Below are positions 21,088-27,979 of a DNA stretch of 30,291 nt, one piece after another. Location: positions 1-30,291 of the forward strand of contig CABUQY010000013.1 of NCBI GenBank assembly GCA_902493915.1, given 5' to 3'. Each line of letters begins with the position of its first letter. The first letter of the stretch is position 1. The notes under the pieces were generated by a model. It was given only the letters and a program-made list of their open reading frames with translations. It was not told the DNA's origin and made no database searches. This stretch comes from an uncultured Collinsella sp. (GTDB lineage: Bacteria; Actinomycetota; Coriobacteriia; Coriobacteriales; Coriobacteriaceae). The position numbers and the translations under genes are program-made.

Positions 21088-24000
21088 ATGAGCAAACTCG
21101 TCGAGGGCATTAAGGACCGTATGGTCGCTGCCGCGCGTGAGGCTGCACCCGCCGTGGTGGATGCCGCGCAGAAGGCCGCGACCGCAGCTGCCGAGAAAGT
21201 TGCCGAGGCAGTTGCCGATGCCAAGAACGCGGCAGGGGAGACGTCCGTCGCTAGCGAGCCCGCCACCGCCGCTGAGCCCGTAGCCGCCGCCCGGGCCCCC
21301 GAAGGCGCGATCTTCAACCCCGAGAACGCTCGTGGCAACCTGCACCTGGGCATTGACGTGGGCTCCACCACCGTTAAGCTCGCTGTGCTCAACGACGACA
21401 ACCAGATCGTCTATGCCAAGTACCAGCGCCACCACACCGACGTCCGTGCCTGCGCCCGCGACCTGTTCGAGGGCGCTGCGACCGTGCTGCCGGCTGCCCA
21501 AATGACCTGCGCCATCACCGGTTCGGGCGGTCTGCTGCTGTCCCAGTGGCTCGATCTGGAGTTTGTCCAGGAGGTCATCGCCAGCAAGCGTGCCGTCGAG
21601 ACCCTCATCCCGGCCACCGATGTCGCCATCGAGCTGGGCGGCGAAGACGCCAAGATCATCTACTTCGATAATGGCATTGAGCAGCGCATGAACGGCACCT
21701 GCGCCGGCGGCACGGGCGCGTTCATCGACCAGATGGCAACCCTGCTGCACACTGACGCCAGCGGCCTTAACGAACTCGCGGCCAACGCCACCACCATCTA
21801 TCCCATCGCCAGCCGCTGCGGCGTTTTTGCCAAGACCGACGTGCAGCCGCTGCTCAACGAGGGCGCCCGCCCCGAGGACGTGGCCGCCTCCATCTTCCAG
21901 GCTGTCGTGACTCAGACCATCTCGGGCTTGGCGTGCGGCCGTCCCATCCGCGGCAACGTCGCCTTCCTGGGCGGCCCGCTGCAGTACCTCTCCGAGCTGC
22001 GCCACCGCTTCTACCTCACGCTCAATCTGGACGAGGAGCACCGTATCGTACCCCAAAACGCTCACCTGTTTGTGGCGAGCGGCGCCGCCATGGCGCACGA
22101 GTCCAACAAGCTCAGCACGTTCCCGCAGCTCATCGAGGCCATCGATGCCCTGGGTGACACGCAGGGTGCCGAGGTCGAGCGTCTGGATCCGCTCTTTGCC
22201 ACTGACGAGGACTTTGCCGAGTTCAAAACCCGCCACGACCAGGAAGTCGTCCCCAAGGGCAAACTCGACGGCTACACCGGCCGCGTGTTCATCGGCATCG
22301 ACGCCGGTTCCACCACCATGAAGGCCGCGCTCGTGGGCGAGGACGGCCAGCTGTTGCACACCTGGTACGGTAACAACAACGGTGACATCCTGGGCACGGC
22401 CAAGGTCATCATGGCCGATTTCTACAACCATATCCCTGCAGGCTGCACCATCGGCCACGTGACCACCACGGGCTATGGCGAGGCACTGCTCATCGAGGCC
22501 CTCAAGGCCGATTCCGGCGAGATCGAGACCGTCGCGCACCTGCGCGGCGCCAAGGCATTCCTGCCCGGCGTCGAGTTTATTCTGGACATCGGCGGCCAGG
22601 ACATGAAGTGCCTGCGCGTCAAGGACGGCGTTATCGAGCACATCATGCTCAACGAGGCCTGTTCGTCGGGCTGCGGTAGCTTCATCGAGAGCTTCGCCGT
22701 CTCTATGAATATGGACGTGCGCGCGTTCGCCGATGCCGCCATCCATGCCAAGGCCCCCGTCGACCTGGGCAGCCGCTGCACGGTCTTTATGAACTCGCGC
22801 GTCAAGCAGGCGCAAAAGGAAGGCGCCACGGTGGGCGACATCGCGGCCGGCCTGTCCTATTCCGTCATCAAGAATGCCCTGTTCAAGGTCATTAAGCTGC
22901 GCGATCCCAAGGAGATCGGCAGCCAGGTAATCGTTCAGGGCGGCACCTTTATGTCCGATGCTACGCTGCGCGCGTTTGAGCAGCTCACCGGCGTTCATGC
23001 CGTGCGTCCCGACATCGCCGGCTGCATGGGCGCCTACGGTGCGGCCTTGCTCGCCCGCGATCGCGCCGGCGCCGACGGCACCTCGACCATCCTGTCGGCC
23101 GAGGACATCGCGCACCTCACCGTGACGCAAAAGCACGTCCGCTGCGGTCGCTGCTCCAACAACTGCCAGCTTACCGTCAACGACTTTGGCGGCGGCAGGC
23201 GCTTCATTACCGGCAACCGCTGCGAGAAGGGCGCTGGCCACAAAAAGCAGAAGACCGAGGCCCCCAACCTCTTCAAAAAGAAAAACGAGCTGCTCTTTAA
23301 CCGCGAGGTGCTGAGCCCCGACGAAGCCCCGCGCGGCACCGTTGGCATCCCGCGCGCGCTCAACATGTACGAGAACTATCCCTTCTGGCATGCGTTCTTT
23401 ACGCGCCTAGGCTTTAGCGTGCAGCTGTCCGACCAGTCGAGCAAGAAGACCTACCAGGCGGGCATCGAGTCCATGCCGTCCGAGAGCGTATGCTATCCGG
23501 CCAAGATGAGCCATGGCCACGTGATGAACCTCATCGACCGTGACGTCGACTTTATCTGGATGCCGTGCGTGCGTTGGGAGCGCAAGGAGGATCCGACGGC
23601 TGGCAACTGCTATAACTGCCCCATCGTCATGAGCTACCCCACGGCGCTGGCGCTCAATATTGACGAGATCCGCGAGCAGAACATCGAGTTCCTGTATCCG
23701 TTTGTGCCGTATCACGACAAGACCGAGCTCAAGCGCCGCCTGTACCAGGTGCTCGCCGTCGACCGTGTGGCCGATGCTGAGGCCGGTCGCGGTCGCGTGC
23801 GCGGTCCTAAAATCACGCGCTCCGAGGTTGATGCCGCCGTCAACGCTGCTTTTGAGGCCGACGCGCGCTTCCACGAGGATATCCAGACCATGGGCGAGGA
23901 GGCTCTCAAGTGGGTCGAGGACCACGGCGGTCACGGCATCGTGCTCGCCGGTCGTCCCTACCATAACGACCCCGAGATCAACCATGCCCTGCCCGAGCTT

Positions 24001-25869
24001 ATCTCGAGCTTTGGCTTTGCGGTCTTTACCGAGGATTCGCTCGCGCATCTGGTGAAGCCCGAGCGTCCGATTCGCGTCGTCGATCAGTGGATGTATCACA
24101 GCCGCCTGTACGCCGTCGCCCGTTTTGTGACGATGCGCAACGACCTGGACCTGATCCAGCTCAATTCCTTCGGCTGCGGCCTGGACGCTCTGACCACTGA
24201 TCAGGTGCAGGAGATCCTGGAGGCCAGCGGCAAGATTTACACCGTGCTCAAGATTGACGAGGTGTCCAACTTGGGCGCCGCGCGTATCCGTATTCGCTCG
24301 CTCATGGCGGCGCTCAAGGACCAGGAGGCCGAGCGCTTGGCCGAGGCTACGGCCGCGGGCGAGACTTACGAGCAGGGCGATGCCGCGCCGGTGGCGCCCT
24401 CCACGGATGCCCCCGCGTTCGCGAGCCGTAAGTACACGTTCGAGGCGCAGCGCGAGAGTGCTTCGACCGCGTGGCCCAAGGTGCCCTTTACCGAGCAGAT
24501 GCGCGAGGAGGGCTACACCATCCTGTGCCCGCAGATGGCGCCGATCCACTTTGACCTGGTCAAAGAGGTGTTCCGTGGTGCTGGCTACAACTTGGAGCTG
24601 CTGCCCTCGACCGATCACGATGCCGTCGAGGCCGGCCTGCGCTACGTGAACAACGACATCTGCTATCCGTCGATCCTGGTGACGGGCCAGATCATGGAGG
24701 CCATCGAGAGCGGTCGATACGACCTGTCCAAGACAGCCGTGGTTATCAGCCAGACCGGCGGCGGCTGCCGTGCCACCAACTACATCGCACTCATCCGCAA
24801 GGCCCTGCGTGAGAGCGGCCATCCCGAGATTCCGGTGATTTCGCTTTCGGCCGTGGCGCTCGGCGAGGACAACCCCGGCTTTAAGATTACGCCGGCGCTG
24901 CTTAAGCAGGCAGTCTACGCGGTGCTCTTTGGCGACGTGATGATGCAGATGCTCTATCGCTGCCGCCCGTACGAGGCCACGCCCGGTGCCGCCAATGCGC
25001 TCTACGAGGAGTACATGGCGCGCGCCCGCAAGTTGGCGCCTAAGTTCAACAGGCATAACTACACCAAGCTGTGCCGCGAGGCCATCCGCGCGTTCGACAC
25101 CATGCCGCTCGTGGGCGAGGGTACCAAGCCGCGCGTGGGCGTGGTCGGCGAGATCCTGGTCAAGTTCCATCCCACAGCCAACAACCACGTGGTCGACGTG
25201 ATCGAGCGCGAGGGCTGCGAGGCCGTGGTGCCGGGTCTGCTCGACTTTTTCCTGTACTCCATGAGCAACGCCGAGCTGCAGAAGGACGAGTTGGGAAGCT
25301 CCGCTACCACGCGCGCTGGTATGCAGGCGCTCATCAAGCTCGTGGACTGGATGCGCACGCCGGTGGAGGAGATGCTCGAGAAGTCCCGCCGCTTCGAGGC
25401 GCCCGAGCGCATCGGCACCATGGCCGACAAGGCCCGCACGGTGCTTTCGGTGTGCAACAACATGGGCGAGGGCTGGCTGCTCACGGCCGAGATGCTCGAC
25501 CTGATCGATCATGGCGCACCCAATATCATCTGCACGCAGCCCTTCGCGTGCCTGCCCAATCACGTGGTGGGCAAGGCCGTGATTAAGGAGCTGCGCCGCC
25601 AGCATCCCGAGAGCAACATCGTTGCGGTGGACTATGATCCTGGTGCGTCCGAGGTCAACCAGCTCAACCGTATTAAGCTCATGATCAGCGTGGCCAAGGA
25701 AAACATGCGCGCCGGCAAGGGCTTTAAGCTTGAGAAGGTGGCGCCGCTCGCGATGGACGAGGTCACCGGCCAGATGCGTGCCCACGACGGCTGCGTGAGC
25801 TGCGGTTCGGTCGATGAGAGCGCCGTGGCGTCGGTCGCTGAGCGCCTGGGACGCGGCATTAAGAAGTAG
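21088..25869 (+). CDS. Giant acyl-CoA dehydratase activase fusion (two ASKHA domains, DUF2229, HgdB-like)
   Basis: A 1593-aa fusion related to activators of 2-hydroxyacyl-CoA dehydratases, which use ATP to drive an electron from a [4Fe-4S] cluster. In order: an Ala-rich N-terminal extension (about 1-80); ASKHA ATPase 1 (GIDVGSTTVK at 88-97, Cys205 in TCAGGTG, SRCGVFAKTD); ASKHA ATPase 2 (GIDAGSTTMK at 403-412, Cys525 and Cys529 in ACSSGCG, SRCTVF); a cysteine set at 686, 689, 693 and 712; the DUF2229 domain from about 752 (VGIPRALNMYENYPFW); a low-complexity linker around 1085-1130; and an HgdB/HgdA-like domain from about 1142. Cys1569 and Cys1572 sit near the end. It probably matures or reduces an iron-sulfur dehydratase; the partner is not in the window. 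A terminator follows. Confidence 0.88.
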   Translation: MSKLVEGIKDRMVAAAREAAPAVVDAAQKAATAAAEKVAEAVADAKNAAGETSVASEPATAAEPVAAARAPEGAIFNPENARGNLHLGIDVGSTTVKLAVLNDDNQIVYAKYQRHHTDVRACARDLFEGAATVLPAAQMTCAITGSGGLLLSQWLDLEFVQEVIASKRAVETLIPATDVAIELGGEDAKIIYFDNGIEQRMNGTCAGGTGAFIDQMATLLHTDASGLNELAANATTIYPIASRCGVFAKTDVQPLLNEGARPEDVAASIFQAVVTQTISGLACGRPIRGNVAFLGGPLQYLSELRHRFYLTLNLDEEHRIVPQNAHLFVASGAAMAHESNKLSTFPQLIEAIDALGDTQGAEVERLDPLFATDEDFAEFKTRHDQEVVPKGKLDGYTGRVFIGIDAGSTTMKAALVGEDGQLLHTWYGNNNGDILGTAKVIMADFYNHIPAGCTIGHVTTTGYGEALLIEALKADSGEIETVAHLRGAKAFLPGVEFILDIGGQDMKCLRVKDGVIEHIMLNEACSSGCGSFIESFAVSMNMDVRAFADAAIHAKAPVDLGSRCTVFMNSRVKQAQKEGATVGDIAAGLSYSVIKNALFKVIKLRDPKEIGSQVIVQGGTFMSDATLRAFEQLTGVHAVRPDIAGCMGAYGAALLARDRAGADGTSTILSAEDIAHLTVTQKHVRCGRCSNNCQLTVNDFGGGRRFITGNRCEKGAGHKKQKTEAPNLFKKKNELLFNREVLSPDEAPRGTVGIPRALNMYENYPFWHAFFTRLGFSVQLSDQSSKKTYQAGIESMPSESVCYPAKMSHGHVMNLIDRDVDFIWMPCVRWERKEDPTAGNCYNCPIVMSYPTALALNIDEIREQNIEFLYPFVPYHDKTELKRRLYQVLAVDRVADAEAGRGRVRGPKITRSEVDAAVNAAFEADARFHEDIQTMGEEALKWVEDHGGHGIVLAGRPYHNDPEINHALPELISSFGFAVFTEDSLAHLVKPERPIRVVDQWMYHSRLYAVARFVTMRNDLDLIQLNSFGCGLDALTTDQVQEILEASGKIYTVLKIDEVSNLGAARIRIRSLMAALKDQEAERLAEATAAGETYEQGDAAPVAPSTDAPAFASRKYTFEAQRESASTAWPKVPFTEQMREEGYTILCPQMAPIHFDLVKEVFRGAGYNLELLPSTDHDAVEAGLRYVNNDICYPSILVTGQIMEAIESGRYDLSKTAVVISQTGGGCRATNYIALIRKALRESGHPEIPVISLSAVALGEDNPGFKITPALLKQAVYAVLFGDVMMQMLYRCRPYEATPGAANALYEEYMARARKLAPKFNRHNYTKLCREAIRAFDTMPLVGEGTKPRVGVVGEILVKFHPTANNHVVDVIEREGCEAVVPGLLDFFLYSMSNAELQKDELGSSATTRAGMQALIKLVDWMRTPVEEMLEKSRRFEAPERIGTMADKARTVLSVCNNMGEGWLLTAEMLDLIDHGAPNIICTQPFACLPNHVVGKAVIKELRRQHPESNIVAVDYDPGASEVNQLNRIKLMISVAKENMRAGKGFKLEKVAPLAMDEVTGQMRAHDGCVSCGSVDESAVASVAERLGRGIKK

Positions 25870-25897
25870 CTGGCCTGCTATGGGCTGGATATGAGAC

Positions 25898-25934
25898 AAA
25901 CGGGTGGTGGCCGTACCGGCTACCACCCGTTTTT
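25898..25934 (+). terminator. Terminator of the TetR/activase operon
   Basis: AAACGGGTGGT pairs with ACCACCCGTTT around an inner GCCG/CGGC helix and TAC loop, and five Ts end the structure. It lies 29 bases after the activase stop. Confidence 0.9.
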
Positions 25935-25955
25935 GCTTGGACATATGTTGCGTAA

Positions 25956-26465
25956 ATGACCTTACTGCAGCCTTCCGTGGGCTTGCCCGATTTTTGGGCT
26001 GGCTCGGGCTTTGAAGACAAGTTATTGCAGGCCCAAGGCGATTTTTCGCTCAACGCAGGCCAGCACAGTGTGACCTATCTGCCAAACGACGAGACGACCG
26101 CGACTGGTCGCTACCAGGTGCTGCTATACGACAACAACTTTGGTGCGACCGAGCGCTATCCCAAGTTCGACTGGGGCCAGCTGGGCGCCGCGGCGGTGAC
26201 CGACTACAGCAAGGGAACGCATTCGTTTGGGCGCATCTTTACGGTGGACGAGGCCGCGCGCACCTACGAGCTTGTGGACCAGATCGCAGTGCCGTTCTCG
26301 GGTTATGTGAGCAGTGCGCAGCGCGTCGGCAATTCGAATAGCACGCTCGTGGCATCGGGCATGGCCAAGACCTTTGCCGAGTACGATCGCTATGGACTGC
26401 CCATCGCCACCTACGAGATGGAAGCCGAGAAGTACATCTACCGTGTGTACAAGTACGAGCTGTAG
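25956..26465 (+). pseudogene. C-terminal remnant of an arylsulfate sulfotransferase
   Basis: The 169-aa frame resembles the last third of bacterial arylsulfate sulfotransferases (beta-propeller enzymes that move sulfate between phenols): GQHSVTYLPN, the LLYDNNFGATERYPKFDW stretch, a TYELVDQIAVPF strand, NSNSTLVASG and AEYDRYGLPIATYE. About two thirds of the usual protein is missing at the N-terminus, including the signal and catalytic residues. A TAA stop lies directly before the ATG, no ribosome binding site is visible, and a strong terminator is just upstream, so expression is unlikely. A short independent gene is possible but less probable. Confidence 0.65.
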
Positions 26466-26532
26466 GGCCGCGTTTAGCTGTGCCTGCGCCCCGCGGCTGC
26501 GCTCTCGTGCCGGGCCCACCTCGCGTCCCGCA

Positions 26533-27672
26533 TCACTTCACGTCAAATTCCACGCGATCGAGTTCAGGCACGTTGAGGTCGATGAGCTTACGGGCGACGT
26601 GACGGTCGTGTGCCCCGAGCGCCTCGCTTGTCGTCACATGGGCGACGATTTCGCGCTCTACAATGCCTTCCTCGTCCCCTTCGGTAGCCGAGGTCTCGAC
26701 GGCGACGGTGTAATCTTTAAAGCCCGGCAGCACCGCGGCAAGCTCGCGCGTGGTTTCGGTGACGCCGTAGCCGTCCTGCACGCCGGCCTGCGCCGAGCCA
26801 ATGGAGCCTGCGGTCATAACGATGCAGGGGATGGCAAAAATCACCGTGCCCACAATGATGCGGCGGCGCACCTTGCGCGACAGCTCGTCGACCTCGGCGT
26901 CTTCCTCAGCGGTCACAATGCCGTCGCCGTTGAGGTCTCGCTTGAGCGGCACGCGCAAAAGAAGCAGCACGGCTTCGGCAGCCAGCGCGATAAAGACCAC
27001 GTTGATGCCAAACTCGTAGAGCGCCGAGAGAAACAGCGACCCGCTTGCGATGGCGATGCCATAGCCCGCCGCGCACAGGGGCGGCATGAGCGCGGTCGCC
27101 ACGGCTACGCCGGCAATGAGCGTCGAAGGCTCCTGATCGCGCGAGTTGCCCAGGCCGCCCGCAAAGCCGCCCGCGAGCGCGACGGCAAGGTCCCACACGG
27201 TGGGCGTCGAGTTGTCGACGATGGCGGCCGTGGCGGTGCCAAGGGGCGAGAGCTTAAAGTACAACGTGGACGTGACCAGGCAAAAGGCCATCTGCAGCGC
27301 AAGGCTGGCGATGGCTTCGACGGTAATCTCGCGGTCGAGCGTGGCGATGCCGTATGCCATGGCAAGGACCGATCCCATAAGCGGGCAGATGAGCATGGCG
27401 CCCACGATGGCGATGTCCGAATCGATATCGAGGCCGATGCTTGCGATGAGCATGGCGATGATGAGGATGCACAGGTGAGAGCCGGTCAGGCGTGCCCCGT
27501 TTACAAAGCGCTTGCGGATTACGTGGTAGGGCGCGCGACCCTCGCGAATGTTGAATGCGCGCTTTAGGAAGCGGGTGGCGTTCTCCATGGCCTCGCTATG
27601 GGCGGGGCGGATGCCGTGGCGCCGGTGATGGCGTTCGCGTAGTCGCTTGATCTGTTGTTTGTCGAGTTCCAT
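26533..27672 (-). CDS. DUF389 family membrane protein with EF-hand-like insertion
   Basis: A 379-aa membrane protein of the DUF389 (TIGR00341-like) family of unknown function. The family core is clear: SHLCILIIAMLIASIGLDIDSDIAIVG-type helix, GAMLICPLMGSVLAMAYGIA (91-110), and GVAVATALMPPLCAAGYGIA (188-207). About six membrane helices run from 65 to 290. Between helices, residues 246-257 are DLNGDGIVTAEE, which fits the 12-residue EF-hand calcium loop, followed by an acidic stretch. The C-terminal 90 residues are soluble. The start is the ATG at 27672 after GAGGTGG; an upstream ATG at 27819 would add 49 residues with no family match. It is transcribed alone. Confidence 0.83.
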   Translation of the reverse strand: MELDKQQIKRLRERHHRRHGIRPAHSEAMENATRFLKRAFNIREGRAPYHVIRKRFVNGARLTGSHLCILIIAMLIASIGLDIDSDIAIVGAMLICPLMGSVLAMAYGIATLDREITVEAIASLALQMAFCLVTSTLYFKLSPLGTATAAIVDNSTPTVWDLAVALAGGFAGGLGNSRDQEPSTLIAGVAVATALMPPLCAAGYGIAIASGSLFLSALYEFGINVVFIALAAEAVLLLLRVPLKRDLNGDGIVTAEEDAEVDELSRKVRRRIIVGTVIFAIPCIVMTAGSIGSAQAGVQDGYGVTETTRELAAVLPGFKDYTVAVETSATEGDEEGIVEREIVAHVTTSEALGAHDRHVARKLIDLNVPELDRVEFDVK

Positions 27673-27979
27673 GTCCACCTCGTTCCAGCGCGGTCCGCGC
27701 AACGCGCCCGTTGTCCTAACTCTACACCGTGGCGGGCAGGGCGTCTGTTGGATGTGGGATTCGATAGGGCAGATGACGCGGGAGCAAATGCAAATCACAG
27801 GCTCAATTCGATCCCGCAAGAATATGATGCGCCAGCTCCTACATATGTGACGAAATTGTGAAGCACGAGAGCGTAAATTTCAAAAAATACGCTGGTCGCC
27901 AATGTTGCGCAACAGAATTCAAAAATCGACAGCTACCGTTTGATACGTATGGATACATCCGTGTCAAAGGGAGAAAGCC
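27673..27979. other. Divergent intergenic region
   Basis: This stretch separates the DUF389 gene (minus) from the surface-protein gene (plus). A short dyad, AGCGTA (27870-27875) with TACGCT (27888-27893), lies about 90 bases before the surface-protein ATG. The 130 bases before that ATG are AT-richer than the surroundings, as expected for a promoter, but no hexamer pair is convincing. Confidence 0.4.

Noticed and set aside
21073..25944. Two very long minus-strand open frames (772 and 845 codons) opposite the activase gene
   Set aside because: They are the antisense shadow of a GC-rich gene with strong codon bias; their translations are low-complexity (His/Leu/Gly/Asp-rich) with no domain, and the plus-strand gene has clear motifs throughout.
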